DNA of 64,000 nt from Polyangiaceae bacterium UTPRO1 (GTDB lineage Bacteria; Desulfobacterota; Binatia; UTPRO1), in contig MWST01000004.1 of assembly GCA_002050235.1 (NCBI GenBank), positions 57,819 to 121,818 of the forward strand. The letters run 5' to 3'. A model generated the notes under the pieces. It saw only the letters and a program-made list of their open reading frames with translations, searched no databases and had not been told where the DNA came from. Within the stretch, counting starts at the first letter, position 1; each line of letters begins with the position of its first letter. The position numbers and the translations under genes are program-made. Below, piece by piece: positions 37,569-47,361 of this stretch.

Positions 37569-38939
37569 TCAGAGAATGTAGCGCGACAGGTCATCGTCGC
37601 CGAGGATCGCGTCGAGCTTGGCGCGCACGGTGGCGGCGTCGATCGTGACCTCGCGGCCGTCCAGCTCGGGGGCGTCGAACGAGAGCTCTTCGAGCAGCTT
37701 CTCGAGCACGGTGTGCAGGCGCCGGGCGCCGATGTTCTCGGTCCGTTCGTTCACGGCGGCGGCGATGCGGGCGATCTCGTCGACCGCCTCGTCGGTGAAG
37801 CCGAGGCGCACCTTCTCGGTCGCCATGAGGGCGACGTATTGCTTGACGAGGGCGTTCTTCGGCTCGGTGAGGATACGGACGAAGTCGGCGCGGGTGAGGG
37901 GGTCGAGCTCGACCCGGATCGGAAAGCGTCCCTGGAACTCGGGGATCAGGTCCGACGGCTTCGACATGTGGAAGGCGCCGGAGGCGATGAAGAGGATGTG
38001 ATCGGTGCGCACCATGCCGTGCTTGGTGTTGACCGTGGAGCCTTCGACGATCGGCAGGAGGTCGCGCTGCACTCCCTGGCGCGACACGTCCGGGCCGTGG
38101 ATGCCCTCGCGGCCGGCGATCTTGTCGATCTCGTCGAGGAAGACGATCCCGGACTGCTCGACGCGCCGCACGGCTTCGCGCGTCACGAACTCCATGTCGA
38201 CGAGGCGGTTTGCCTCTTCGGTGGTGAGGGCCGCGAGCGCCTCCGGCACGGCGACGCGCGTCTTCTTGGTCTTCTTCGGCAGAATGTTCGAGAACAGCTC
38301 CTTGACGTTGAGCTCCATGTCCTCGAGCCCCTGCGGCGTCAGGATCTCGACCATCGGCGAGGCGCTCCTGGTCACCTCGAGCTCGACGATGCGGTCGTCG
38401 AGCTTGCCCTCGTGGAGCCAGCGCCGGAACGTCTCGCGGCTCTGCGAGCCCGCTGCCCCGCCGGCATCGGCGCCCGCGGGGGTCGGCCCCGACGGCAGCA
38501 GGAGATCGAGCAGGCGCTCTTCCGCGACCTCGCGGGCGCGGCGGGCGACCTTGTCCTTTTCCTCCGCTTTCACCATGCCGATCGCGAGGTCGACGAGGTC
38601 GCGGATTATCGACTCGACGTCGCGGCCGACGTAGCCGACCTCGGTGAACTTCGACGCCTCGACTTTGAGGAAGGGAGCGCTCGCGAGCTTCGCGAGGCGG
38701 CGGGAGATCTCGGTCTTACCGACGCCGGTCGGGCCGATCATGATGATGTTCTTCGGCGCGATCTCGTCGCGAAGGTCCTCGGAAACCTGCTGGCGCCGCC
38801 AGCGGTTGCGGAGCGCGATGGCGACGGCCCGCTTCGCTGCGCGCTGCCCGACGATGTAGCGGTCGAGCTCCGAGACGATCTCGCGCGGCGTCATCGTCTG
38901 CGGCGGCGGGTCGACGGAGCGCGGCTGGTGGATGATCAC
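37569..38939 (-). CDS. hslU: ATP-dependent protease ATPase subunit HslU
   Basis: The 456-residue AAA+ protein unfolds substrates for HslV. It has M-T-P-R-E-I-V near the start, Walker A G-P-T-G-V-G-K-T with Lys75, the G-Y-V-G-R-D-V-E-S pore loop, Walker [10 protein letters not shown] and the C-terminal S-R-Y-I-L tail that activates HslV. The GTG start overlaps the hslV stop (GTGA); an ATG 45 bases inside (38892-38894) is the alternative. Confidence 0.96.
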   Translation of the reverse strand: MIIHQPRSVDPPPQTMTPREIVSELDRYIVGQRAAKRAVAIALRNRWRRQQVSEDLRDEIAPKNIIMIGPTGVGKTEISRRLAKLASAPFLKVEASKFTEVGYVGRDVESIIRDLVDLAIGMVKAEEKDKVARRAREVAEERLLDLLLPSGPTPAGADAGGAAGSQSRETFRRWLHEGKLDDRIVELEVTRSASPMVEILTPQGLEDMELNVKELFSNILPKKTKKTRVAVPEALAALTTEEANRLVDMEFVTREAVRRVEQSGIVFLDEIDKIAGREGIHGPDVSRQGVQRDLLPIVEGSTVNTKHGMVRTDHILFIASGAFHMSKPSDLIPEFQGRFPIRVELDPLTRADFVRILTEPKNALVKQYVALMATEKVRLGFTDEAVDEIARIAAAVNERTENIGARRLHTVLEKLLEELSFDAPELDGREVTIDAATVRAKLDAILGDDDLSRYIL

Positions 38940-39478
38940 GCCGAGAGCTCCTCGAATACCAGGTGATCGTTGGTGTAGACGCAGATCTCGGCGGCGATGC
39001 GCATGGCGGCTTCGGCGATCGGCCGCGCTTCGAGCTCGGTGTGCCCGACGAGCGCTTTGGCGGCGGCGAGCGCGTAGTTGCCGCCGGAGCCGATGGCGAT
39101 GATGCCGTCGTCGGGCTCGACGACGTCGCCGCTGCCCGAGATCAGCAGCGTCGACTCGGCATCGGCGACCACGAGCAATGCCTCCAACCGGCGCAAGATG
39201 CGGTCGGTCCGCCAGTCCTTCGCGAGCTCGACGGCGGCGCGGCGGAGATTGCCGTTCACCGCCTCCAGCTTGTGCTCGAACTTCTCGAAGAGCGTGAAGG
39301 CGTCGGCGGTGGCTCCGGCGAAGCCGGCGAGCACGCGGCCTTCGTAGAGCCGCCGGACTTTGCGGGCGCGGTGCTTCATCACGGTCTGACCGAGCGACAC
39401 CTGCCCGTCGCCGGCGACGACGAGCTTGCCTTTCGTGCGCACGGCGAGGATCGTCGTCGCGTGGAACGTCGCGGACAC
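38936..39478 (-). CDS. hslV: ATP-dependent protease peptidase subunit HslV
   Basis: This 180-residue protein is the proteasome-like peptidase of the HslUV complex. The mature N-terminal nucleophile would be Thr8 (H-A-T-T-I-L-A-V-R), so a seven-residue propeptide is removed; G-D-G-Q-V-S-L-G and the [19 protein letters not shown] block are conserved. The start is GTG. It is the first gene of the hslV-hslU-argB run. Confidence 0.95.
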   Translation of the reverse strand: MSATFHATTILAVRTKGKLVVAGDGQVSLGQTVMKHRARKVRRLYEGRVLAGFAGATADAFTLFEKFEHKLEAVNGNLRRAAVELAKDWRTDRILRRLEALLVVADAESTLLISGSGDVVEPDDGIIAIGSGGNYALAAAKALVGHTELEARPIAEAAMRIAAEICVYTNDHLVFEELSA

Positions 39479-39620
39479 GCGCGGACACTAGCGGTCGACG
39501 CCGCCCATGTAAACGCGGTTTCTGCGGCGCTGCGCACCGTTCGGTGATTGGCTTTCACTGCCGAGCTCGGCTAAGAGGCTACCCAGCGACTGGGCCTCGA
39601 GCGCGGCGTGAGAGCGTGCG

Positions 39621-40382
39621 ATGAGCGTCGAGATCACGGATACTGCCGCGGCGATCGCCCGGGTGCGCTCGTGGGAAAATCAGCTCCCGGAGGGCGAACG
39701 CCTGTTCGAGGATCCGTTCGCCCGCCTCTTCAGCGGCGGCGCCGCGGCCGACGAAGCCGTCGAGCTCCTGCTCGCAGTGCCGGTCTTTCGCGACTATGTC
39801 CGCCTCCGGACCCGCTTCATCGACGATGCCGTCCGTGCGGCATTGGCCGCCGGTATCAGGCAGATCCTGAATCTCGGCGTCGGTTTCGACTGCCGGACGC
39901 TGCGCCTCGGCGAGATCGCGCAACAGGGGGCTCGAGTCTTCGAGGTCGACCTCGCGGAGCAGTTGGAACGAAAGCGGTCGATTCTCGCCGCGGCCGGGAT
40001 CGCGATGCCGCCCTTCGCCCGCCTCGTCGCGGCCGACTTCACCACCGATTTCGCGGCCGGGCTCACGCGCGACCTCGTCGCGGCCGGCTACGATGCGAGC
40101 GTGCCGGTGGTGGTCGTGTGGGAAGGCGTGCTCGGCTATCTCGACGACGTCGCCTGCGACCGCATGTTGCGCTGGATCGCGCAAGTCGCCGCGACGGCTT
40201 CGCGCCTCGTCTTCAGCTACCCCGTGTCGCGCTTCGATCCGGAGGATCTCTTGCCGCGGATCCGCGCCGCCGGCTTCGTCTGGCTCGACGACGCCTCGCT
40301 CGCCGACGTCTACGGCCGCTATCTCCCGGGTGAGCCGCCGCAAGGCGGCGACCTCTATCGCTTCGCCGTCGCCTGGCGATAG
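39621..40382 (+). CDS. SAM-dependent methyltransferase, leucine carboxyl methyltransferase family
   Basis: The 253-residue protein resembles bacterial PPM1/LCM-type O-methyltransferases. It has R-x-R-F-I-D-D near residue 65, the SAM site L-N-L-G-V-G-F-D-C-R (about 82-91), an acidic ribose contact in F-E-V-D-L-A and W-E-G-V-L-G-Y-L near 165-172. Such enzymes methylate carboxyl or hydroxyl groups of small molecules; the substrate is unknown. It lies on the plus strand between hslV and an SDR gene and breaks the usual xerC-hslV order. Confidence 0.82.
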   Translation: MSVEITDTAAAIARVRSWENQLPEGERLFEDPFARLFSGGAAADEAVELLLAVPVFRDYVRLRTRFIDDAVRAALAAGIRQILNLGVGFDCRTLRLGEIAQQGARVFEVDLAEQLERKRSILAAAGIAMPPFARLVAADFTTDFAAGLTRDLVAAGYDASVPVVVVWEGVLGYLDDVACDRMLRWIAQVAATASRLVFSYPVSRFDPEDLLPRIRAAGFVWLDDASLADVYGRYLPGEPPQGGDLYRFAVAWR

Positions 40383-40443
40383 CCGGTGCTCGCGGCCCCC
40401 TGCGGCTGCAGCGTCCGTGATCGGCGCCGCCGGTTCGCCAGGA

Positions 40444-41307
40444 TCATGCCGCGCCGAACACGCCCCTGATCTGCTCGGCGCTCATCCCGAAGCGCGTCCA
40501 TGCCTCGACCGCGGCGTCCTCGTCCCACGCCTGGCGTGGGCCGACCGTGAGCCCGCCGTCGACGGCGAGGAACTGGCCGGTCACGAAGCGCGAGAGGTCG
40601 CTCACGAAGTAGGCGACCGCGTTGCCGATGTCCTCCGGGGCGCCGGCGACGCGGATCGGCTGGAAGCCGTGGGCGCGCTCGCCGATGTCGCGGGCGCGCC
40701 TATCCGCATCGGCGATCGAGTCGCCGAGCGCCCGTCCGAAGATCGCCGTCGGGATCAGCCCTGGGCAGATGGCGTTCACCCGGATCGCGTATTTCGCGAG
40801 TCCCGCAGCGGCTACGCGTGAGAGGTGGATGACGGCGCCCTTGGCAACCGAGTATGCGAAGGGTCCGTAGCCTGCCTGCAGCCCGGCGATGCTCGCGGTG
40901 TTCACGATCGAGCCGCCGCCGCGGCCCACCATCGACGGTATGGCGAACTTGGTGCCGAGCACGATGCTCGAGACCAGGAGCCGCTGAACGCGCTCGAAGA
41001 GGGCGACGTCGAAAGGATCCGAGCCCAGCGGTTCGGCGGCGCCGGCGTTGTTGAAGAGCGCGTCGACGCCGCCGAAGCGCTGCATCACCCGGTCGAAGGC
41101 CGCCGCGATCTCGGCTTCGGACGTGACGTCGGCGTGTGCGTAGAGCACTCGGTCGCCGAGTTCGGCGGTGAGCGCCTCTCCCTTCTCGTCCTGGACGTCG
41201 ATACAGGCGACGCGGGCGCCGGCGCGGTGTAGCACCTGCACCGTGCCCCGCCCGATGCCGCTGCAGCCGCCGGTGACGACCACGACTTTCCCCGTCAGAT
41301 CGATCAT
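40444..41307 (-). CDS. Short-chain dehydrogenase/reductase
   Basis: The 287-residue SDR has the cofactor motif T-G-G-C-S-G-I-G at 12-19, N-N-A-G near residue 90, the catalytic Ser in I-A-G region and Y-S-V-A-K (about 155-159). V-D-G-G-L near the end is typical of classical SDRs. An Asp after the second strand (I-D-V) favours NAD. AAGGAGGGTGAG precedes the ATG. The C-terminal 30 residues (E-D-A-A-V-E-A-W...) extend beyond most SDRs. Substrate unknown. Confidence 0.87.
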   Translation of the reverse strand: MIDLTGKVVVVTGGCSGIGRGTVQVLHRAGARVACIDVQDEKGEALTAELGDRVLYAHADVTSEAEIAAAFDRVMQRFGGVDALFNNAGAAEPLGSDPFDVALFERVQRLLVSSIVLGTKFAIPSMVGRGGGSIVNTASIAGLQAGYGPFAYSVAKGAVIHLSRVAAAGLAKYAIRVNAICPGLIPTAIFGRALGDSIADADRRARDIGERAHGFQPIRVAGAPEDIGNAVAYFVSDLSRFVTGQFLAVDGGLTVGPRQAWDEDAAVEAWTRFGMSAEQIRGVFGAA

Positions 41308-41376
41308 GCGCTCACCCTCCTTGAAGTATGGCCGAGGTTGCACGGAAGCGGGGACGGCGACAAGCACCGGCAGCGT

Positions 41377-42282
41377 TCAGGCGCGCGGGAACGCCTTGTC
41401 ATAGACCGCGGCGAGGCGGGCGAAGTCGACGTGCGTGTAGCGCTGCGTGGTCGAGAGGCTCGCGTGGCCGAGGATCTCCTGGATCGCGCGGAGATCGGCG
41501 CCGCCGTTCAAGAGATGAGTCGCGAAGGAGTGCCGGAAGGCGTGCGGGCTCGCCGCGATCCTGGTGCCGGCGCGTTCGACCCAGCGCGCCACGATGCGCG
41601 CGACGCTGCGAACGGTGAGGCGGCCTCCCCGCGCATTGAGGAAGACGGCCTCGCGGTCACGCCAGCGGCCTGTCGGCCAGGCACGGCGGTAGGCGTCCAG
41701 GGCAGCGAGGGCGGTGGCGCCGATCGGGACCACGCGCTCCTTGCGCCCCTTGCCGAGGACGCGTACGACTTCGCCGCGCCGGTCGACGTCGGCCCAGTCG
41801 AGCCCGACGAGCTCGCTCACGCGGATGCCGGTCGAGTAGAGAACTTCGAGGATGGCGCGGTCCCGAGCCGGGATGGGGCCCGGGTCGCGAATGCCGTCGA
41901 GCACGCGGAACATCTCGTCGACGCTCAGGTGCGGCGGCAGGAACTTCTCGCGTTTCGGCGCAGCCAGGGTGGCGGCCGGATCGTCGCGGCGGACACCGGT
42001 GCGTGCGCACCAGCGAAAGAAGTGCTTGAGCGCGGCGAGTTTGCGGGCGGTCGACGTCTTGCGTACGGTGCCCGCGAGGCCCGCCAGATAGGCGCGCACG
42101 CCGTGGGCGTCGACCGCGGCGAGCGTGCCTCCGCGCACCGCCGCGAAGGCGGCGAATTGTCGCAGGTCCGAGCCGTAGCCCTTGATCGTGTGCGCCGCCG
42201 CATTCGCTTCGTGAGCGAGGTGCGCCTCGAAGCGCGCGATCAGCCGCTCCGAGGCGGCGTCCAGCGCCGCGTCCTTCGCCAT
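41377..42282 (-). CDS. xerC: Tyrosine recombinase XerC
   Basis: The 301-residue protein has the SAM-like N-terminal core-binding domain and the catalytic set Arg154 (T-G-I-R-V-S-E-L), Lys178 (G-K-G-R-K), His247 and Arg250 (H-A-F-R-H), His273 (L-G-H-A-S) and nucleophile Tyr282 (Q-R-Y-T-H-V). It has the length and spacing of XerC/XerD, which resolve chromosome dimers at dif, not of an integrase of a mobile element. Chromosomal context near hslVU supports xerC. GGGGGAGG lies upstream of the ATG. Confidence 0.92.
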   Translation of the reverse strand: MAKDAALDAASERLIARFEAHLAHEANAAAHTIKGYGSDLRQFAAFAAVRGGTLAAVDAHGVRAYLAGLAGTVRKTSTARKLAALKHFFRWCARTGVRRDDPAATLAAPKREKFLPPHLSVDEMFRVLDGIRDPGPIPARDRAILEVLYSTGIRVSELVGLDWADVDRRGEVVRVLGKGRKERVVPIGATALAALDAYRRAWPTGRWRDREAVFLNARGGRLTVRSVARIVARWVERAGTRIAASPHAFRHSFATHLLNGGADLRAIQEILGHASLSTTQRYTHVDFARLAAVYDKAFPRA

Positions 42283-42342
42283 CTCCGCCTCCCCCGCGCG
42301 CCACTGTTCGCGCGCGCGCGGCGCATGGTATCAAGCCCGAAG

Positions 42343-43137
42343 ATGAGGCCGCAATGCGACGTCACGACGGAACGGGTGACGATGACGAGCCGTCGCGGCG
42401 TGCGGCTGGCAGGCGTGCTGCACCTGCCTGCGGGCGTCGTCGATGTCGCCGGGCGGCCGGTCGTGGTGCTCTGCCACGGCATGGAGTCGACGAAGGAGGG
42501 AGCGAAACATCAGGCCCTGGCGGCGCGGCTGAGCGCGCGCGGCTACGTCTGCCTGCGATTCGACTTCTCCTACGTCGGCGAATCCGAGGGTCGCTTCGAG
42601 GAGATCACGATCAGCGGCGAGGTGGAGGATCTGGGCGGGGTCATCGATCATCTCGCGGCTCGCGGCGCGACCGCGTTTGGGCTCGTCGGCTCGAGCCTCG
42701 GCGGCACGGTCGCGGTCGTGTTCGCCGGCGGCGAGCCGCGCGTGCGGGCGCTGGTCACGATCGCGGCGGTGGCGCTGCCGCTCGGAATCATCGAGCGCAT
42801 GAGTCCGGCCGCGGTCGAGGGGTGGCGCCGGCACGGGCTTCGCGGCGAGAGCGGAGAGCGCATCGGCCCGAGCTTTCTCGATGATCTCGGCCGCGTCGAC
42901 GTTCTCGGCGCGGCGCGGCGCCTCGAGGCGGCGACGCTGGTCACGCACGGTGCCGACGACCAGGTGGTACCGGTCGCCGACGCGCGCGCTCTCTTCGCCG
43001 CGCTGCCGGAGCCGAAGCAGCTAGTGGTCACGCCCGGCTGCGACCATCGCTATTCGGACCCGGCTCACCTCGGTGCCTTGATCGGCGGGGCGGTGGACTG
43101 GATCGTCGCCCACCTGCCGCCGGACTCCGCGGCATGA
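42343..43137 (+). CDS. Alpha/beta hydrolase, serine aminopeptidase/esterase type
   Basis: The 264-residue protein has the alpha/beta-hydrolase elements H-G-M-E-S (oxyanion region, about residue 46), nucleophile Ser in G-S-S-L-G-G (around 121), Asp in G-A-D-D-Q-V-V-P (about 213) and His in C-D-H-R-Y-S-D (about 239). It is a soluble hydrolase of unknown ester or amide substrate. It starts 60 bases from the divergent xerC, with an ATG at 42343; a TATCAA box about 12 bases upstream might give a very short leader. Confidence 0.8.
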   Translation: MRPQCDVTTERVTMTSRRGVRLAGVLHLPAGVVDVAGRPVVVLCHGMESTKEGAKHQALAARLSARGYVCLRFDFSYVGESEGRFEEITISGEVEDLGGVIDHLAARGATAFGLVGSSLGGTVAVVFAGGEPRVRALVTIAAVALPLGIIERMSPAAVEGWRRHGLRGESGERIGPSFLDDLGRVDVLGAARRLEAATLVTHGADDQVVPVADARALFAALPEPKQLVVTPGCDHRYSDPAHLGALIGGAVDWIVAHLPPDSAA

Positions 43138-43219
43138 TCGGCGGAGCGGACGGCGCCGACCGCGGCTGCGTCGGCCGGTCCGACGCGAGCCCGAGCTGCC
43201 GAGCGGCGGCGCCTTCTTC

Positions 43220-45262
43220 ATGCGCATCCTGACCGCCGGGCTCGCCGTCACGGCGGCGGCCCTGCTCGGCCTCGCCGCGTTCGCGGTGCTGAACCTCCGT
43301 GCGCTCGTCGGCGCCCACCAGGGCCGCCTGGTGGCGCGCATCGAGCGCGCGATCGGCAGGCCGTTCGCCGTCGGCGACGTTTCGCCGTCGTGGTGGCCGC
43401 TCGGTATTCGCCTGCACGCAGTGACCGTCGGCGAGGATCCGGCCTTCGGGACCGAGCCGTTCCTCGACGCCGAAGGGGTGGTAATGGGCGTGCGCGCGTG
43501 GCCGCTGGTGCGCGGCCGCATCGAGGCGGCGGGGATAACGCTCGAAACGCCGCATCTGAACTTGGTGCGCGCGGAGGGCGGACGCTGGAACGTCGCGAGC
43601 CTCGGCGGACCGACGGCGCGAAAGGATGGCCGCGGGAAATCGAAGGAGCGACGCCTGGCACTCCGTGTCCCGATAGAGTGGATGGTCGGAGTGGCTCTCG
43701 CCCGCGTGCGCGACGGCACGATCACGATCACGGACCGGAGCCGCGGCGCTGCGGCCCCGGTCGTCCTCCGCCACGTGTCCGTCCGCGCCACCGACGTGCG
43801 CGTCGGCGCCGCTGCGCACGTCGGGGTGGAAGCCGCGCTCTTCCGGGCGAGCGAGCCGGACGTGCGCCTCGAGCTTCGCACCGCCGCGCTCGGCGAGCAC
43901 GACCTGGCGCACGCGCCGTTCACCGCCCGCCTGACCCTCGACGGCGTCGACATGGCGGAGCTATCCGACCGGCTCGGACGTCCGCGCTTCGCGAGCGGTC
44001 GCGTGCAGCAGGTCACGATCGACGTCGAAGGGACGCTCGATCGCCCGCACGCGACGTTCGCCGTCGAGGCTACCGATCCGACGCTCCGGATCGGGGCTCT
44101 GCCGCTCGGCGCGCTCCAGCCGATCGCGGTGCAGGCGCGCCTCTCCCGCGCCGGAGAGTCGCTGACGATCGAGGATCTGCGCGCCACGGTCGGCACGCTC
44201 GTCGTCCGCGGCCGCGGTGCGGGGGAACTCGATCCCTGGCGCCTCTCCCTCGATCTCCGCTCCGATCCTGCGGGCGCCGCTGGGCTCGATCTCGGCCTGC
44301 GGACGATCGCGCTGCGCGCGCTCGAGGGCCGGGTGGCGTTCGGGCGCGCCGGGGTTGCGTTCGCGCCGCTATCCCTGCACGTCGACGACGTGCCGGTGTC
44401 GCTGCGCGGCGAGATGACGGGCGTCGATCCTCCGGTGATGGCAATGCAGGTCGAGGCGCAGCCGTTCGGGGGCACGTTGGCGGCAGGGCTGGCGATCGAC
44501 GCCTCGGGTGCGGCGCGCGCTCAGATCGAGGCAGCGGCGATCGCGCTCGGCCCGGCGACGACGCGCCTAGTGCCCGAGGTCGCCGGCCGTGTCGAAGGCC
44601 GCGGCAGCGGCACCGCCGTGCTCACGGGGCGCATCGTCGACGGTGCCATCGCGGTCGGATCGCTGACAGGCGGTGGTACGCTCGGCATCGTCGACGGACG
44701 GCTGCGGGACGTGAACCTCCCCGATCGCGTCGTGCAGTCGGTCGAGGCCTTGCCGTTCATGCCGACGCTGGTGTCGGCGTCGACGCGGGAGCGCTATAGC
44801 GCGCTCTTCGCGAGCCGCGACACGGTCATCGAGTCGGCGACGCTGCCGTTCACGATCGCGCGCCGGCGGCTGACGGTCGAGCATGGCGTGCTCGTCAATC
44901 CCGCGTATCAGGTCGCCGGCGACGGCTGGCTCGACGAGGCGCGGGCGCTCCGGTTCCGGGGCACCGTGTTGCTCGGGTCCGCGGTGTCGCGCACGCTTCG
45001 CGAGGACGTGCGCGCCGCCAAGTACCTGGCCACGGACGACGGACGGATCGCGCTGCCGTTCGTGGCCCGCGGCCAGCTCGACGCCGTGCGGGTCGAGCCC
45101 GACGTGAAGCGCCTCCGCGCGCGCAGCCTCGAGGCGCTGCTCGGCCCCGAGCGCGACGGTGCGGCGGCGCCGGACGCCGGCGCCGCGCGCAGGGAGCGCC
45201 GCCGCGACGGGGGTTTCGAGCGCCAGGTCATCGAGCGCCTGGAGAAGCTGCTGCGGCCGTGA
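43220..45262 (+). CDS. AsmA family protein
   Basis: The 680-residue protein has an N-terminal membrane helix (about 5-28) and then repeated beta-rich segments of the AsmA type: I-G-R-P-F-A-V-G-D-V near 47-56, a G-x-I-E-A-x-G-I-T-L-E-x-P-x-L-N-L-V-R block near 95-115, and the C-terminal AsmA_2-like stretch with G-x-L-x-I-V-D-G-x-L-R-D-V-N near 490-505. AsmA-like proteins are inner-membrane-anchored bridge-type lipid transporters toward the outer membrane. It overlaps the DUF4911 gene by 4 bases. Confidence 0.85.
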   Translation: MRILTAGLAVTAAALLGLAAFAVLNLRALVGAHQGRLVARIERAIGRPFAVGDVSPSWWPLGIRLHAVTVGEDPAFGTEPFLDAEGVVMGVRAWPLVRGRIEAAGITLETPHLNLVRAEGGRWNVASLGGPTARKDGRGKSKERRLALRVPIEWMVGVALARVRDGTITITDRSRGAAAPVVLRHVSVRATDVRVGAAAHVGVEAALFRASEPDVRLELRTAALGEHDLAHAPFTARLTLDGVDMAELSDRLGRPRFASGRVQQVTIDVEGTLDRPHATFAVEATDPTLRIGALPLGALQPIAVQARLSRAGESLTIEDLRATVGTLVVRGRGAGELDPWRLSLDLRSDPAGAAGLDLGLRTIALRALEGRVAFGRAGVAFAPLSLHVDDVPVSLRGEMTGVDPPVMAMQVEAQPFGGTLAAGLAIDASGAARAQIEAAAIALGPATTRLVPEVAGRVEGRGSGTAVLTGRIVDGAIAVGSLTGGGTLGIVDGRLRDVNLPDRVVQSVEALPFMPTLVSASTRERYSALFASRDTVIESATLPFTIARRRLTVEHGVLVNPAYQVAGDGWLDEARALRFRGTVLLGSAVSRTLREDVRAAKYLATDDGRIALPFVARGQLDAVRVEPDVKRLRARSLEALLGPERDGAAAPDAGAARRERRRDGGFERQVIERLEKLLRP

Positions 45263-45513
45263 GCGCGGGTCGCGGCAATCCCGGCACGGTCGACATCTTC
45301 CTCGAGCTCCGACCCGAAGACATCGTCTTCGTCAAGCACGTCGTCGAGGCCGCCGAGGGGATCGGCGTACTGCGCACCCTCGACCGCGCGCGCGCAGTCA
45401 TCGTCGTGATGGTCGCCGCCGACATGGAAGCGGACGCGCGGGCGCTCCTGGCGTCGCTCCGCTCTCAGGTGCCGTGGCGCGAGATTCCGCCTACGGGCGC
45501 AGCGCTATCTTGA
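45259..45513 (+). CDS. DUF4911 protein
   Basis: This 84-residue protein begins after a short leader with V-D-I-F-L-E-L-R-P-E-D-I-V-F-V-K, the start of the DUF4911 family, a small alpha/beta protein of unknown function that I associate with deltaproteobacteria-like genomes. The GTG start overlaps the AsmA stop (GTGA), so it is translated with AsmA. Its last 23 bases overlap the end of the convergent alcohol dehydrogenase gene. Confidence 0.8.
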   Translation: MSAGRGNPGTVDIFLELRPEDIVFVKHVVEAAEGIGVLRTLDRARAVIVVMVAADMEADARALLASLRSQVPWREIPPTGAALS

Positions 45514-46525
45514 TCACCCCGTCGCGCCTGCTGCGGAAGAGGTCGTAGGCCTCGGGCGCGGCGGCGAGCTTCATCGAGTGCGTGAAGAGCGGCGTCAGGT
45601 CTACCTTGCCGTAGCGCACGACGTCCATCATCCGCCGCAGGCGATCGGCCCCGGTCGGGCAGAGCGTCGTCACCAGGCGACGGTGGATGAAGCTGCCGTC
45701 GGTCGGGAGATCGACGGTCGGGTGGAGGCTGTAGACGCCGACGCTCGAGATGACGCCTCCGAGCCGCGTCACCCGCGCGGCGCTCTCGAGCGTGCTCTGC
45801 TTGCCGAGCGCCTCGACGGCGACGTCGACGCCCTTGTGGCCGGTGAGGTCGAGGATCTTCTCCACCGCCTCTTCCGGCGCCAGCACCAGATCGGCGCCGA
45901 GCCGCTTGGCCATTGCGGCGCGCGCCGGAATGCCCTCGACCGCGATGACGAGGCCGGCGCCGCGGGCGCGGGCGGCTGCGGTTACGCACAAGCCGACCGG
46001 ACCCTGTGCGAAGACGGCGACGCGGTCGCCGTAACGCAGGTTCGCCGCCTCGATCGCGCCGCAGGCGGTCGACATGATGTCGGTCGCGAACAGCGCGGCC
46101 TCGTCGTCGAGCGCGTCGGGCACTTTGGCCATGTTGATCTCGGCATTGGGGACCAGGAAGTACTCGCCCTGGGCGCCGAAGAGCAGGTTCATGGGCGCAC
46201 CGAAGCGCTCGCAGATCTGCAGGTCTCCTTCCAGGCAACGCGCGCAAAGGCCGCATCCGAAGAGGCACGAGGGCACGACCCGATCGCCTTGGCGAAAGCC
46301 GGTCACGCCCTCGCCGGCGTCGACGACCTCGGCCACCGCCTCGTGGCCGAGCGGCGTACCCGCCGGCAGCGCCGGGATGTCGTCGACGATGTGCAGGTCG
46401 CTGCCGCAGATCGTCGAGAGCCGGGTGCGTACGAGCGCCTGTCCCGGACCAGGGCTCGGGATGTCGAGCGACGTCATGCCGACCTTGCCGGGTTCGAGCT
46501 TGATGCAGGTGCGAGAGATGGCCAT
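45491..46525 (-). CDS. Zinc-dependent alcohol dehydrogenase (MDR)
   Basis: The 344-residue enzyme has the catalytic zinc ligands Cys40 (T-I-C-G-S-D-L-H) and His60-Glu61 (L-G-H-E-A), and three of the structural-zinc cysteines in C-G-L-C-A-R-C. Its fourth partner is the Cys of L-Q-I-C. The NAD(P) site is G-P-V-G-L-C near residue 174. It belongs to the threonine/formaldehyde-type branch of MDR dehydrogenases; the natural alcohol is unknown. AAGGAGG lies at good spacing before the ATG. It is downstream of tatC. Confidence 0.88.
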   Translation of the reverse strand: MAISRTCIKLEPGKVGMTSLDIPSPGPGQALVRTRLSTICGSDLHIVDDIPALPAGTPLGHEAVAEVVDAGEGVTGFRQGDRVVPSCLFGCGLCARCLEGDLQICERFGAPMNLLFGAQGEYFLVPNAEINMAKVPDALDDEAALFATDIMSTACGAIEAANLRYGDRVAVFAQGPVGLCVTAAARARGAGLVIAVEGIPARAAMAKRLGADLVLAPEEAVEKILDLTGHKGVDVAVEALGKQSTLESAARVTRLGGVISSVGVYSLHPTVDLPTDGSFIHRRLVTTLCPTGADRLRRMMDVVRYGKVDLTPLFTHSMKLAAAPEAYDLFRSRRDGVIKIALRP

Positions 46526-46542
46526 GGGAGCCTCCTTCGGAC

Positions 46543-47319
46543 TCAGTCCGTGACGGTGGGTGAGGTCTCGCCGTCCGCGTCCGCGCGCCGCCGGCCGAAT
46601 ACGTAGGCGACGCCGATGCTCAGGACGTAGAGTACCAAGAGGGGGCCCGCCATCAGCATCTGCGAGGCCACGTCGGGGCCGGGAGTGAGCACCGCCGCGA
46701 CGACGAAGATGATCACGATCGCGTAGCGGGTGCCGGCGAGCAGCGTGCGGTGGGTGACGAGGCCGAGGCGCGCCAGGAAAAAAGTGACGACCGGCAGCTC
46801 GAACGTGGCGCCGAATGCGAGCAGCATGCGCGCCGCGAACGACAGGTATTCGCTGATGCGGATCTGCGGCGCGACGCCGATATTGGCGTACTCCTCGAGG
46901 AAGAACGCGTAGCCGACCGGGAATACCAGGACGTAGCAGAAGGCGGCGCCGCTGACGAAGAAGATGGTCGCTGCGAGGACGAAGGGGATCGCCAGGCGGC
47001 GCTCTTTCTCGACCAGCCCCGGCGCCACGAAGCCCCAAGCCTGATGGAAGATCGCGGGGCTGGCGACGAAGATGGCGGCGATGAACGAGACTTTGAGGCG
47101 CGTGAAGAAGGCCTCGGTGACGCCGGTGCCGATCAACTGGAGGCGGTTGTCGCCGATTCCGACCAGCGGGCGCGTCAGCAGCTCGAAGATGCGGTCGGAG
47201 TACAGGTAGCAGCCCAGGAACGCGACCGTAACCGCGATCAGGGCTCTGACGATGCGCCAGCGCAGCTCCTCGAGGTGCGCCGTGAGGGGCATCGTGCCGG
47301 CGTCGGGCGCGTCAGCCAC
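46543..47319 (-). CDS. tatC: Twin-arginine translocase subunit TatC
   Basis: The 258-residue membrane protein has six helices and the TatC marks H-L-E-E-L-R (15-20) in the N-terminal cytoplasmic segment, F-x-P-G-L-x-x-x-E-R-R near 97-107 and F-E-L-P-V near 170. It forms the signal-recognition core of the Tat export pathway with TatB. The start is GTG at 47319. It follows tatB by 42 bases. Confidence 0.94.
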   Translation of the reverse strand: MADAPDAGTMPLTAHLEELRWRIVRALIAVTVAFLGCYLYSDRIFELLTRPLVGIGDNRLQLIGTGVTEAFFTRLKVSFIAAIFVASPAIFHQAWGFVAPGLVEKERRLAIPFVLAATIFFVSGAAFCYVLVFPVGYAFFLEEYANIGVAPQIRISEYLSFAARMLLAFGATFELPVVTFFLARLGLVTHRTLLAGTRYAIVIIFVVAAVLTPGPDVASQMLMAGPLLVLYVLSIGVAYVFGRRRADADGETSPTVTD

Positions 47320-47361
47320 GGCAGCCGCCCTCGCCCGTACCGGCGAGCGGGCCCGCGCGCA

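Noticed and set aside
41377..42282. XerC-type recombinase as a mobile-element integrase
   Set aside because: Length, motif spacing and the hslVU/argB neighbourhood fit the housekeeping enzyme, and there are no attachment sites or phage genes.
41338..42342. Upstream extension of the hydrolase frame through xerC
   Set aside because: It is antisense to a complete XerC with all catalytic residues; the hydrolase domain begins at about 42343.
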